The notes below the pieces were generated by a model. That model was not told the origin of the DNA and did no database searches. It saw only the letters and a list, made by a program, of their open reading frames with translations. DNA of 64,000 bases, taken from assembly GCA_017475405.1 (NCBI GenBank), contig JAFVFN010000022.1:1-64000 (forward strand), in the 5' to 3' direction. The stretch is from Elusimicrobiaceae bacterium. GTDB lineage: Bacteria > Elusimicrobiota > Elusimicrobia > Elusimicrobiales > Elusimicrobiaceae. Of this stretch, positions 34,082 to 42,849 are shown in pieces (the first letter of the stretch is position 1; every line of letters begins with the position of its first letter). The position numbers and the translations under genes are program-made.

Positions 34082-35608
34082 ATGATACCCCAAAAAACCT
34101 ATCTGGCTATAGACCTCAAATCATTCTATGCATCTGTAGAATGTGTCTTGCGAGGGCTAAATCCGCTTACTACCCATTTGGTGGTGGCAGATGCCAGTCG
34201 TACCGAGAAAACCATTTGTCTGGCGGTTTCTCCGTCACTTAAATCCTACGGGATCGGCGGGAGAGCACGTCTGTTTGAAGTCGTGCAACGGGTCCGGGAA
34301 ATAAACCGTCAACGCCAAGCAAAAGCTCCTTATCATCGTTTCACCGGCAAGTCCTGTGACAGCGTGCAATTAGACGCTCGGGCGGACTTGGCAGTTGATT
34401 TCCTCATTGCACCTCCTCAAATGGCTCGGTATATGCAAATCAGTCAGCAGATTTATAATATTTATCTACAATATGTAGCGGCGGAGGATATACATAATTA
34501 TTCCATAGATGAAGTTTTTATAGATGCGACGGATTATCTGCGTCTGTATAAGTTGACGGCCCGTGAGTTTGCCCGTAAGTTAATCCGGGAGGTTTTTCAG
34601 AGTACCGGTGTAACCGCGACTGCGGGGATCGGCACCAACCTGTATTTGGCGAAGGTAGCTATGGATATTGTTGCCAAACATATCCCGGCCGATGAACAAG
34701 GGGTTCGTATTGCCCAACTTGATGAACGAACTTATAAACAAACATTATGGACACACCGACCGCTCACGGATTTTTGGCGGGTGGGACACGGGTACGCATC
34801 CAAATTGGAAAAAGCCGGACTGTATACCATGGGAGACATCGCCCTGTGTTCTCTGGGCAAAGACAGCGATTATTACAATGAGGAACTCTTGTATCAATTA
34901 TTCGGGGTCAATGCGGAGTTGTTAATTGACCATGCGTGGGGGATCGAACCCTGCGGTATGAAAGAAATTAAAGCATACAGATCTTCTGAGCACAGTACAG
35001 GGATGGGACAGGTGCTCAGTTGCCCGTATGACTACGAGAGCGGATTGCTCATTGTTCGGGAAATGGCCGATTTATTGGCACTGGACTTAGTTTCTAAAAA
35101 TGTGGTTACCGATCAGGTGGTTTTAACCGTGGGTTATGACACGGAAAACTTTAAAAATCCGCTGGTTGCTCGGGGATATACGGGACCCGTATCCAAAGAT
35201 CATTACGGTCGCCGGGTACCTAAGCCCGCGCACGGAAGTGTGTCTTTAGACAGCTATACTTCGTCAGCAAAGATCCTTCTGGAGTCTGTGAGCCGACTAT
35301 ACCGGGATATTGTGGACAGCCATTTGTATATACGACGCGTTTATATTACGGCCAATCGGGTGATCCCTGTGGGGCAGGCCAAAGAACGGCCCCCGTTACA
35401 ACAGCCGGATTTATTTGAAGACCATGAGGCCCTAGCAAAGCAGCAGGAGCATGAACAGATTGAACGTCAGAAAGAGCGCCATGTTCAGGAAACAGTCTTG
35501 GCCATTCAAAAACAATTTGGCAAGAACGCCATCGTGAAAGGCATGAACCTGCAAAAAGGAGCCAAAACCATGGAGCGCAACAAACAAATAGGGGGACATA
35601 AAGCATGA
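34082..35608 (+). CDS. Y-family DNA polymerase (UmuC/ImpB type), 508 aa
   Basis: YLAIDLKSFYASVECVLRGLNP carries the first catalytic Asp and the steric-gate aromatic; NYSIDEVFIDATDYL holds the catalytic Asp-Glu pair; AGIGTNLYLAKVAMDIVAKH is the fingers/thumb block. The long form with a C-terminal tail of Gln/Glu-rich sequence, followed by a YolD-like gene, is the arrangement typical of Firmicutes and their mobile elements. Translesion synthesis is the expected activity. The stop overlaps the next start by four bases. Transfer from a Firmicute gut neighbour is an inference from architecture. Confidence 0.9.
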   Translation: MIPQKTYLAIDLKSFYASVECVLRGLNPLTTHLVVADASRTEKTICLAVSPSLKSYGIGGRARLFEVVQRVREINRQRQAKAPYHRFTGKSCDSVQLDARADLAVDFLIAPPQMARYMQISQQIYNIYLQYVAAEDIHNYSIDEVFIDATDYLRLYKLTAREFARKLIREVFQSTGVTATAGIGTNLYLAKVAMDIVAKHIPADEQGVRIAQLDERTYKQTLWTHRPLTDFWRVGHGYASKLEKAGLYTMGDIALCSLGKDSDYYNEELLYQLFGVNAELLIDHAWGIEPCGMKEIKAYRSSEHSTGMGQVLSCPYDYESGLLIVREMADLLALDLVSKNVVTDQVVLTVGYDTENFKNPLVARGYTGPVSKDHYGRRVPKPAHGSVSLDSYTSSAKILLESVSRLYRDIVDSHLYIRRVYITANRVIPVGQAKERPPLQQPDLFEDHEALAKQQEHEQIERQKERHVQETVLAIQKQFGKNAIVKGMNLQKGAKTMERNKQIGGHKA

Positions 35609-36033
35609 ATGATGCGTCCTATGCGGATATTATAGAGCTGTCTCGTCCTGTGTCAAAACGGCATCCCCGTATGCCGCTTGCGGACCGGGCGGCGCAGTTT
35701 GCCCCGTTTGCGGCATTAAACGGATTTGAAGAGGAGTTGCAAGAAACGGCACGTCAGACGGTTCTTCCCCGGGAGTTAGATGAGAGTGAACAAACGCTTA
35801 TTAATGATAGATTACAGCTGTTGGCTGATCGAATGGGTGCTTTTGGCTCCAGCGGTTCGCATCCGCAAATAACGATTACCTATTTTGTTCCGGATTTTCA
35901 TAAAACAGGTGGTACCTATCAAACTAAAACTGGTGCGGTTAAAAAAATCGACCTGAACCAACGCAGCATTATCTTTACCGATGACACACCAATCAACATA
36001 GACAGTTTAGCGAGCTGTGAATTGATTCTGTAA
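35605..36033 (+). CDS. YolD-like protein, 142 aa
   Basis: PLADRAAQFAPFAALNGFEEELQE is the conserved YolD-like core (xxDRAAQFAPFAAL). YolD-like proteins are encoded next to UvrX/YqjW-type Y-family polymerases and are thought to act like UmuD as partners. The start overlaps the polymerase stop by four bases. The C-terminal half is beta-rich (ITITYFVPDFHKTGG). Confidence 0.85.
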   Translation: MNDASYADIIELSRPVSKRHPRMPLADRAAQFAPFAALNGFEEELQETARQTVLPRELDESEQTLINDRLQLLADRMGAFGSSGSHPQITITYFVPDFHKTGGTYQTKTGAVKKIDLNQRSIIFTDDTPINIDSLASCELIL

Positions 36034-36071
36034 TATCCGTCGTAGTTGTAAATTAAATATAATTTATCAAT

Positions 36072-36110
36072 AAAATAGAGCGCGCTAGATAGCAGCGCTC
36101 TATTTTTTGT
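36072..36110. terminator. Bidirectional terminator
   Basis: AAAATAGAGCGC pairs with GCGCTCTATTTT and is followed by TT on the plus strand; convergent prepilin on the other side. Confidence 0.9.
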
Positions 36111-36117
36111 GATAATT

Positions 36118-36654
36118 TTACGGATACAACCAACCCAACAGAGGGTCTTTGTTGTATGTTGGAGAAGTTGTGCCTGTTTCTGACTTACATATTTGATTGG
36201 GTAAAGAGTTTTCATCCTGACTAGAGGTTATACATAATCTGTTCCCTCGATATTTTGTTGAGTAATAATGCATTGCATTGGTTTCATATATAATTTCAAT
36301 ATTTTGGTATGTCATCCGACAGGTAACTCGTCCTAATAGGTGTGAAAATAACGAACAGCTTGTTCCATTATCTATTCTTTTGTGTTCTATGGGCGGCTCT
36401 TCTGTGGTAGTAGTGTCGCCCGGTAAGTCTATATCTAAATCTTCCCAGTGGTATGTGTATTCCCCATTGGCTAAATAATATACTTCTTGTGCTTGTCTGG
36501 TAGCTTCTGCAGCCGCTTTGAGTGTAGCGTAACGACTTTTAAGGACGGCTTTTTGATACTGTGGCAAAGCTACTGCTGCCAGTATACCTATTATTAGCAC
36601 AACTACTAGAAGTTCTATCAGCGTAAAACCTCGTCCTGTGTTTGTGTGTTTCAT
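36118..36654 (-). CDS. Type IV prepilin-like protein (leader-RNA class), 178 aa
   Basis: The start at 36654 (MKHTNTGRG) has AGGAG seven bases upstream; ATGs at 36660 and 36669 are too close to that site or before it. Gly at -1, [20 protein letters not shown]. Mid motif [19 protein letters not shown]. The C-terminus has [37 protein letters not shown] and ends GWLYP, placing it in the CKxETG subgroup. A very similar C-terminal end (CKSETG...WLYP) is found in the decayed remnant at 56695-56811. Confidence 0.9.
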   Translation of the reverse strand: MKHTNTGRGFTLIELLVVVLIIGILAAVALPQYQKAVLKSRYATLKAAAEATRQAQEVYYLANGEYTYHWEDLDIDLPGDTTTTEEPPIEHKRIDNGTSCSLFSHLLGRVTCRMTYQNIEIIYETNAMHYYSTKYRGNRLCITSSQDENSLPNQICKSETGTTSPTYNKDPLLGWLYP

Positions 36655-36692
36655 AAACATTCTCCTCAATTTTTCTGTTTATGAAACCCAAT

Positions 36693-36923
36693 AAAACGGC
36701 TGTTATGCTCGGATTGGCCTACCAGTCCTATACATAACAACCGTGGTCTCCCGCTTAAGCGGGAAACTCTCGACACAAAATAAAGGGTTTCGAAGGTCCT
36801 TTACTTTGTGTCTAAATCGGTTGTTTTTGGAGTAGGCCAAAACTATTTTATAGTTTGCCGTATTCTGCATACGGTTCCAAAAACAGAATAAATTTTAATT
36901 TCTACTACCTAATTATTATAGCA
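36693..36923 (-). promoter_or_regulatory. Structured leader RNA with terminator/antiterminator and private helix (copy 5)
   Basis: Extended -10 TGCTATAAT (36915-36923, minus). P1 uses 36877-36886 with 36821-36830. Private segment TTGGCCTAC (36714-36722) matches GTAGGCCAA (36832-36840). Here the terminator 5' arm is CGGTTGTT and the segment beside P1 is AACAACCG: both differ from the other copies at the same base pair (C-G to U-A), keeping the antiterminator pairing perfect while weakening P1. Confidence 0.84.
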
Positions 36924-36933
36924 GAAAAAGTAC

Positions 36934-36961
36934 TTGACGCGTTTTTTTTTTTTGATATCTT
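36934..36961 (+). promoter_or_regulatory. T12-spacer promoter of a plus-strand prepilin gene
   Basis: TTGACG (36934-36939), T12 (36942-36953), TATCTT (36956-36961). The gap to the divergent -10 (36915-36920) is 13 bases. Confidence 0.8.
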
Positions 36962-37001
36962 CTTTTTATAGGGATAAAAACCATATAAGGAGATAAAATA
37001 T

Positions 37002-37499
37002 ATGTATAGAAATCAACAAGCATTCACGCTCATAGAGCTTTTAGTCGTAGTGCTTATTATAGGCATATTGGCAGCCGCAGCGTTACCTCAATATGAAAAA
37101 GCAGTAGAGAAATCTCGTGCTACAGAGGGAATTATGTCGGTGCGTGCTATTGCGAAGGCTAATGATGTTTATTTTCTGGCTAACGGAGAATATGCAGATT
37201 CTTTAGAAGAATTGGATATTGATTTTGGCGGGACAGAGAAGTCCGGTACATGGGTTACAAGTAAGATTTTACAATTTTTTGAATGTAGACCGCATAATAA
37301 TGGGCAAACGGCTTCATCAAAGGCCTTTTGTCGTCGTAGAGATGCTAATCGATATGGTAGTTATTTTTTTGCTTGTGCAATCAGCGATGGCAGATGTTAT
37401 TGCGGAACATCTGGTAATGAAACAGCCAAAAAATGGTGCGGAATTATTGTTGGCAAAAAGGAAGCCGATGATAGCTTCGGACATTTCTTTCTGGATTAA
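37002..37499 (+). CDS. Type IV prepilin-like protein (T12-promoter class), 165 aa
   Basis: [27 protein letters not shown], Ala at -1. The helix continues LPQYEKAVEKSRATEGIMSVRAIAKANDVYFLANGEYADSLEELDIDF. The Cys pattern is FFECRPH, AFCRR, FACAIS, RCYCGT and KWCG, so this copy has at least six Cys. Its stop is four bases from the convergent rimO stop. Confidence 0.9.
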   Translation: MYRNQQAFTLIELLVVVLIIGILAAAALPQYEKAVEKSRATEGIMSVRAIAKANDVYFLANGEYADSLEELDIDFGGTEKSGTWVTSKILQFFECRPHNNGQTASSKAFCRRRDANRYGSYFFACAISDGRCYCGTSGNETAKKWCGIIVGKKEADDSFGHFFLD

Positions 37500-37502
37500 A
37501 TG

Positions 37503-38786
37503 TTACCCTAACGGTTCTAATACGCGCTCATAGCCCTGTGCTTCCATTACGCGTGCTTTAAAAATAGAACCGGGCGCAACCGATTTGGTGAATGTTACCT
37601 GTCCGTCTATATCCGGAGCATCTTTATAAGTACGTCCAAAATCTGTACCATCGGCAATGGCTTCTAGCGTAGTACCTATGAGACGCTTATTGATCTTATC
37701 AATGACACGGCTTTGCACTTCCACCAGTTCGCAGGCACGTTCGTGTTTGACACGGGCAGGGATTTGCTTCATGTCGTAGGCAGCGGTGCCTTTTTCTCTG
37801 AAATATTCAAATACGCCCATGTTGTCAAACTCATACTCACGGACAAATTTTTTAAGTTCGTTAAAATCTTTTTGAGTTTCCTGTGGGAATCCGACAATAA
37901 AATTGGTGCGCAGGGAAATATCCGGTACCTCTGTTTTAAGCATGTCCAGGGTTTTTCGAATTTGTGCTGCGTCGCAGTGGCGATTCATTCGTTTGAGTAC
38001 CGGATCTGCAATATGCTGCAACGGGATATCTATGTAGTGAAAAATCTGATCGGTTTTGGCCATTAACCGAGCGATTTCTTTGGTCATGCGGTGGGGGTAT
38101 CCATACATAATACGCAGACGTCCCAGGCCTTTGAGTTTGAGGAGTTTTTCAAGCAGTCCCAAGAGGTTGGGTCTACCGTAAAGATCCATCCCGTAAGAAG
38201 TAGTATCTTGGGCGATCAGGGAAATTTCCCGTACGCCGTTTTCAATCATAAGTTTGGCTTCCCGCACGACATCTTCCATGGGCTTGGAGCGGTATCGTCC
38301 GCGGATAAACGGGATCGTACAATACGCACATCGGTTATTGCAACCGTCGGCCACTTTTAAGTAGGCCGTATGCGGTGCTGTAAGACTCATTTTGTATTTT
38401 GGTAAATAGAGCGAAGACGGCAGGGGGTCTAAAATGGTTCCTTTTTGTTTAAGAGTCGTTTCCGCGTTGTCTTGGGCGGCAATAGAAAATACTGTATCGA
38501 TTCCCGGGAACTCTTTGGAGACTTGTTCTTTGAAGCGTTCTACCAAACATCCTGTAACTGCTACTTTTTTAACAATGCCCTGCTTTTTGAGTTCCAAAGC
38601 ATGACGGATCTCTTCTTTGGCTTCTTTAACGGCAGAAGCGATAAATCCGCAAGTGTTTACAATAATTTCGTCTGCCTTTGCGGGCTCAAAAACCATTTTA
38701 TGTCCCTTGGCAATTAATCGGGCCGCGAACTCCTCGCTGTTGGTTAAATTCTTTGGACATCCTAAGCTAATTACGTAAAATTTCAT
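37503..38786 (-). CDS. rimO: Ribosomal protein S12 methylthiotransferase RimO
   Basis: The start at 38786 follows AAGGAG; an in-frame ATG 117 bases upstream lies inside trkH. The N-terminal cluster domain has GCPKN, NTCGF and TGCLVERF; the radical SAM motif is CNNRCAYCTIP; a TRAM domain ends the protein. ISLGCPKNLTNSEE and RFKEQVSKEFPGIDTVF favour RimO over MiaB. It adds a methylthio group to an Asp of ribosomal protein S12. Co-oriented with trkH, 13 bases apart. Confidence 0.92.
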   Translation of the reverse strand: MKFYVISLGCPKNLTNSEEFAARLIAKGHKMVFEPAKADEIIVNTCGFIASAVKEAKEEIRHALELKKQGIVKKVAVTGCLVERFKEQVSKEFPGIDTVFSIAAQDNAETTLKQKGTILDPLPSSLYLPKYKMSLTAPHTAYLKVADGCNNRCAYCTIPFIRGRYRSKPMEDVVREAKLMIENGVREISLIAQDTTSYGMDLYGRPNLLGLLEKLLKLKGLGRLRIMYGYPHRMTKEIARLMAKTDQIFHYIDIPLQHIADPVLKRMNRHCDAAQIRKTLDMLKTEVPDISLRTNFIVGFPQETQKDFNELKKFVREYEFDNMGVFEYFREKGTAAYDMKQIPARVKHERACELVEVQSRVIDKINKRLIGTTLEAIADGTDFGRTYKDAPDIDGQVTFTKSVAPGSIFKARVMEAQGYERVLEPLG

Positions 38787-38799
38787 AATACTCCTTGGG

Positions 38800-40179
38800 T
38801 TATACGGCAACGTCGGCGCGTTCGGCCGCAGGTTTGGGTTTTTCGTCTTCATCATCCGATGAGAGCAGTGCCATACTAAATGTAACCACACCGATACGGC
38901 CAATGAGCATGGTGCCGATGATAATCAGTTTTCCTAGTGTAGAAAGCTGCGCGGTGGTGTCCATGGAAAACCCGGCTGTACTCAGAGCCGCTGTAGATTC
39001 AAAAAGCAGGTTTAAAAAGGGGATATCTTCTGTCCAGGTCAGTAAAAATACACTGGTAAATAAGAATACTCCGTATAATACCACGGTTGACGTGGCAGTA
39101 TATAAGCGTTGAACCGGGATACGATGTGATAAAAATTCCACACGTGGGTTTAAGCGAAGGTGGCTGTATACAATGGCAGTCACACTGGCAAACGCCGTAG
39201 TTTTTACACCGCCGGCTGTACCGGAGGGGGAACCGCCAATAGACATAATCAAAATCAAAATGAGTACCGAACAGGAAGATAACTGTCCGATGTTAGCCGT
39301 GTTAAAACCGGAAGTAGTGGAAGCGCCCATGGTCTGAAAAAATGCTTCAGCCAGACTTAAGTGCGGGGTGGTTACAAATAAGGTAAAAGTCCCAAATGCT
39401 AAGAGTATGGTGGTGGTCAGAACAATAATTTTGGTGGTAAACGAAATTTCTTTGGTGCGACGAATTATAAAGTTAAATAAATCGGCTACCACAATAAACC
39501 CGACAGCACCGGCCAGGGATAAACAGGAGATTACAATATTAATGGTTTTACTGTCGGCAAAATCAATAAAATTATTGTTCCAAAGGGTATATCCTGCTGT
39601 ACAGAAAGCACTTATGCTGTGAAATACACTATACCAAGCGGCACTTAAGATAGAAAAATCATGGTGCCTGAAATAGTTAAATAAAAACACGGTTCCGATG
39701 CTTTCTGCAATGGCTGTAAAAACAAGGGCCGACCATAAAAAATCTGAGAGCTTTAATGTTTCGGGCAATGTGACTTCGGCACTCAAGGTTTCTTCCTGAC
39801 TTTTGCGCAAACGATGTTTTTTTGCCAGTGCCAAGAATACGAATGATGAAAATGTCATATATCCGACCCCGCCGATTTGAATGAGTATCAGGACAACCAG
39901 TTTCCCCAGTAGCGTATAGGAATCGGCAAAGTTAACCGTTTGAAGTCCGGTCGTAGAAACAGCCGCTGCCGAGGTAAATAAGTTATCTAAAAATCCAACA
40001 CCGCCGCGTGTCATAAACGGCAATGAAAGTACAATCCACCCCAGCAAGGTATAGGACAATACAGTCTGCGCCACGTTTTGATGTGGAGTCAGGTGCAGTA
40101 AAAAAACCGAATATTTTTTAAGCGAGAGTTTTATAAACTCTTTGGTTTTATCTAACGTATGACGCCAATTAACACTCAT
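38800..40179 (-). CDS. TrkH/KtrB-type potassium uptake subunit, 459 aa
   Basis: The start at 40179 (MSVNWRH) is chosen because the ATG at 40233 would overlap the T12 promoter region of the divergent prepilin; no clear ribosome binding site is visible for either. Four pore repeats each with a filter-like segment are seen: STTGLQTVNF, CTAGYTLW, TTSGFNTAN and STAGFSM. GGSPSGTAGGVKTTAF is typical of the family. It moves K+ across the inner membrane and normally needs a TrkA/KtrA partner, not found here. Confidence 0.92.
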   Translation of the reverse strand: MSVNWRHTLDKTKEFIKLSLKKYSVFLLHLTPHQNVAQTVLSYTLLGWIVLSLPFMTRGGVGFLDNLFTSAAAVSTTGLQTVNFADSYTLLGKLVVLILIQIGGVGYMTFSSFVFLALAKKHRLRKSQEETLSAEVTLPETLKLSDFLWSALVFTAIAESIGTVFLFNYFRHHDFSILSAAWYSVFHSISAFCTAGYTLWNNNFIDFADSKTINIVISCLSLAGAVGFIVVADLFNFIIRRTKEISFTTKIIVLTTTILLAFGTFTLFVTTPHLSLAEAFFQTMGASTTSGFNTANIGQLSSCSVLILILIMSIGGSPSGTAGGVKTTAFASVTAIVYSHLRLNPRVEFLSHRIPVQRLYTATSTVVLYGVFLFTSVFLLTWTEDIPFLNLLFESTAALSTAGFSMDTTAQLSTLGKLIIIGTMLIGRIGVVTFSMALLSSDDEDEKPKPAAERADVAV

Positions 40180-40240
40180 ACTATTATTATATAAAAAACG
40201 TAGATACAAAATGCTTCTTACGCCAAGTTTCAAATAGTAC

Positions 40241-40268
40241 TTGCATTGTTTTTTTTTTTTGATATTTT
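40241..40268 (+). promoter_or_regulatory. T12-spacer promoter of a plus-strand prepilin gene (TTGCAT variant)
   Basis: TTGCAT (40241-40246), spacer TG-T12-GA (T12 40249-40260), TATTTT (40263-40268). It starts 61 bases before the divergent trkH start. Confidence 0.78.
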
Positions 40269-40303
40269 TATTTATAGGGAAAAACCCATATAAAGGAGAA
40301 TAT

Positions 40304-40843
40304 ATGATGCAATATCAATATGCCCGGCGGGGTTTCACGCTTATTGAACTGTTAGTCGTTGTGCTGATAATAGGAATTTTAGCGGCAGTAGCTGTACCAC
40401 AATATCAAAAAGCAGTGGAAAAGGCTGCCGCAGCTGAAGCTCTTCCTATTTTGGACAGCATGTATAAGGCCGCTCAAGCGTATTATTTGGCCAATGGGGA
40501 CTGGCCTGCAAAATTTGAGCAACTGGATATCGAATTACCTTGGATGGGAACAAAAAAGTGGCGTAATTCATTTGTAATGCGTGATACGCGTTCCAACGAG
40601 AAATGGTCCTTACAAATTTATCAAGAATCAGGGTATGGTTTTGGTATCTTCCTGGGAAGGATTAGTGGGAAATATGCAGGTACGGGGTTTGGAAGAAATC
40701 AAGATGGTCAGCTGGTATGTGTTGAAAAAATATCCCAAGGATATGTATTTGATGGAGATCCGGGTAACTATTGTATAAAACTATTTAATGCAAATACTGA
40801 GCCGAGTAGTTATTCCAATGGTCGTTATTATAATATGCCCTAA
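40304..40843 (+). CDS. Type IV prepilin-like protein (T12-promoter class), 179 aa
   Basis: Start at 40304 follows [37 protein letters not shown]; this is the only plus-strand copy in the window with Gly at -1. YYLANGDWPAKFEQLDIEL follows. Only two Cys are present (LVCVEK and NYCIKL), giving a simple C-terminal loop. It lies between trkH and a lipoprotein gene. Confidence 0.9.
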   Translation: MMQYQYARRGFTLIELLVVVLIIGILAAVAVPQYQKAVEKAAAAEALPILDSMYKAAQAYYLANGDWPAKFEQLDIELPWMGTKKWRNSFVMRDTRSNEKWSLQIYQESGYGFGIFLGRISGKYAGTGFGRNQDGQLVCVEKISQGYVFDGDPGNYCIKLFNANTEPSSYSNGRYYNMP

Positions 40844-40880
40844 ATATATGACGGCAAACAAGCAGAAATGCAATAAAAAA

Positions 40881-40900
40881 ATTCAAACAAGTGTTTGAAT
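40881..40900 (+). promoter_or_regulatory. Perfect palindrome before the lipoprotein gene
   Basis: ATTCAAAC-AAGT-GTTTGAAT, 8-bp arms, ending 17 bases before the ATG at 40918. Operator or 5' hairpin. Confidence 0.45.
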
Positions 40901-40917
40901 TTATGGAGGGTATGATT

Positions 40918-41376
40918 ATGAAAAAACACCAACTGCTTGTTTTAGTCGCTGCGAGCGGCTTATTGGGTGGATGCGCTGCTACCATCACTCCGCGCGGAGA
41001 GGTCTATACTGAGGCCTATTGGGCTGAACCCACCGTGGTTGTAGAAACCTATACACCGACCGTGATGGTACCACTGAAACCTCATCCGGTGGGACCTATT
41101 GCCAAAGGCCCACACTATCATCGCCCGGCTGTTAGGCCTGTTAGGCAAGGACCACGTGTCACAGTACCCCGACCTCACGCAAACCGTCCGCCGGTCCATT
41201 ACGGCGCACCGGGACAGCATCGCTCCCCCGGACAGCACCGAGCTCCGGGTATCCGCGGACCGCGTACGCACCGGCGGCCGGCAATCGGAGGTCAATCCTC
41301 CAAAGGACAACACGGCCCGCAAAATAATATCCGCGGCCCGCAGCAAAACGTCAGTCGTCCGCAAGGCCGTAAATAA
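40918..41376 (+). CDS. Small lipoprotein rich in Pro, His, Arg and Gly, 152 aa
   Basis: The start at 40918 has GGAGGG upstream. MKKHQLLVLVAASGLLGGC carries the lipobox LGGC, so Cys19 would be lipidated. The mature part opens with ATITPRGEVYTEAYWAEPTVVVETY and then becomes low-complexity and basic with HRAPG/HRSPG and GPQ repeats. Such tails bind acidic surfaces or polymers, but no function is known. Membrane side cannot be decided. Confidence 0.75.
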   Translation: MKKHQLLVLVAASGLLGGCAATITPRGEVYTEAYWAEPTVVVETYTPTVMVPLKPHPVGPIAKGPHYHRPAVRPVRQGPRVTVPRPHANRPPVHYGAPGQHRSPGQHRAPGIRGPRTHRRPAIGGQSSKGQHGPQNNIRGPQQNVSRPQGRK

Positions 41377-41403
41377 GTCCAAATAAGTAGCTCCCTACAA
41401 AGC

Positions 41404-42138
41404 CTACTGGTTTCTGCCCCCTGGGAAATTATCTTCTCGGGGGGTATAAATAGAAGGAGGTGCCCAATCGTTCGCTTGCATAGCGGGGACAGGAGCGGGT
41501 TTACCCATCATGAAGTCGTCCGTATGTGTCCAATAGTACCAGGCGCTGTAAATGGCGATTAAACACAGAAGACTGCCAAAAAATAAAAACGTATAGGCAA
41601 TCCATTGGTCGTAATTTAATAAACCGAGGGGCTTCAGGATATAATGCCAATCTCCACAGATTTCACCGGGTTTATAATTGGTTAGCATATCAGAAGATGT
41701 GAGTGGCAAAGAGCATGCACGGGCATCCTGTGCGTATACACCTGCCCCGTAGAAAGTACTGGCTAGCCAATACAATACTGGCGGCAAGGCCCAACGTCCG
41801 CCTTCCAAACGTAAAAGGGACATAAACAGTACCAGAGGAATCAGGGTTTCAATGCCGTTGCCGGCTAAAGTTGCTATCCAGTTACCCAGTTGAGGGGCTG
41901 TTGTATACAGAGCGCGGTAAAAGATGTTTCCAACCAAATTATGTCCTAGCATTTCATGGGTCAGGTAATTGGGCGCATATACAAAAATGTTATTGAGCAA
42001 TGTATCCATAAAACCGCTTTTCCAGTGATATGTCATCCACATGGAAAGGATCAGTAAAACGGGCCACATGAATTTACCGTATTTAAAAAATACGAAACTT
42101 TGTCGGTGTGGGTCTAACCGTAAGAGTAATTTTTTCAT
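41404..42138 (-). CDS. Membrane protein with HExxGH motif, 244 aa
   Basis: Five or so hydrophobic segments. After the first helix comes YLTHEMLGHNLVGN, an HExxGH-like sequence as in membrane zinc peptidases such as M50-type proteins, though their second motif is not evident. A short loop holds two Cys (DARACSLPL, GEICGDWHY), probably extracytoplasmic. The C-terminal tail is Pro-rich. Function unknown; metallopeptidase is only a possibility. It is divergent from the ankyrin gene, 38 bases apart. Confidence 0.65.
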   Translation of the reverse strand: MKKLLLRLDPHRQSFVFFKYGKFMWPVLLILSMWMTYHWKSGFMDTLLNNIFVYAPNYLTHEMLGHNLVGNIFYRALYTTAPQLGNWIATLAGNGIETLIPLVLFMSLLRLEGGRWALPPVLYWLASTFYGAGVYAQDARACSLPLTSSDMLTNYKPGEICGDWHYILKPLGLLNYDQWIAYTFLFFGSLLCLIAIYSAWYYWTHTDDFMMGKPAPVPAMQANDWAPPSIYTPREDNFPGGRNQ

Positions 42139-42176
42139 ATTCTCTATTATACTTTTTATTTGCTACAATAAACCGT

Positions 42177-42785
42177 ATGAAAAAATATTTAATTTTAGTT
42201 TTAATAGTTGTAGTATGTTGGATGGGATTTTCTTATCATAAGCATATGCGTATTTTACGCGGCGAAGAATTAGTTACCGATGCGTATTACGGTGATTTGC
42301 TTAGCGTCAAAAATGACGTGGAACAAGGGGCACCGGTAGGATATCGTTTTACCTTTGACGATGACGAACGACAATATGTCAATCAGACGTTTGATGCATT
42401 GCATGCGGCTGCCAGCAGCGGCAATGAAGATGTGATTTTGTTCTTGTTGGATCAGGGACTGTTGATTGATTCCCGTACGTCCGAAGGATGGACACCCTTG
42501 TTTGTGGCGGCGCGGGACGGACAGGCTGAGGCTGCCAAGCTGCTTGTTTTTAAGGGAGCTGATTTAAACGCGCAAACGAAGTTGGGTGCTACGGCTCTTA
42601 TGATGGCTGTAACACAGGAATATCCTACGGAAAAAGCCCGACTTAACTTAATAGAGTATATGCTCAAACGCGGGGCCGATGCGAATTTGACCGATAAATA
42701 CGGACACTCTGCCTTGTATTATGCACAGATGCAACATAATAATCCCGTTGTGGAATTACTGCACCAATACCAAAATACAAAATAG
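42177..42785 (+). CDS. Membrane-anchored ankyrin-repeat protein, 202 aa
   Basis: The start at 42177 (MKKYLILVLIVVVCWMGF) gives an N-terminal anchor or signal; an upstream ATG at 42108 lies in the divergent gene. Four ankyrin repeats follow, seen in DALHAAASSGNEDVILFLLDQG, GWTPLFVAARDGQAEAAKLL, GATALMMAVTQEY and GHSALYYAQMQHN. Ankyrin repeats bind proteins; the partner, probably in the envelope, is unknown. Confidence 0.88.
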   Translation: MKKYLILVLIVVVCWMGFSYHKHMRILRGEELVTDAYYGDLLSVKNDVEQGAPVGYRFTFDDDERQYVNQTFDALHAAASSGNEDVILFLLDQGLLIDSRTSEGWTPLFVAARDGQAEAAKLLVFKGADLNAQTKLGATALMMAVTQEYPTEKARLNLIEYMLKRGADANLTDKYGHSALYYAQMQHNNPVVELLHQYQNTK

Positions 42786-42792
42786 TTTATGT

Positions 42793-42828
42793 ATCCCCTG
42801 TATGTTAATAGGGGAAAATACAGGGGAT
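42793..42828. terminator. Hairpin between convergent genes
   Basis: ATCCCCTGTA pairs perfectly with TACAGGGGAT around a 16-base loop. Confidence 0.6.
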
Positions 42829-42849
42829 GCTATTTATAAATAGATCATG

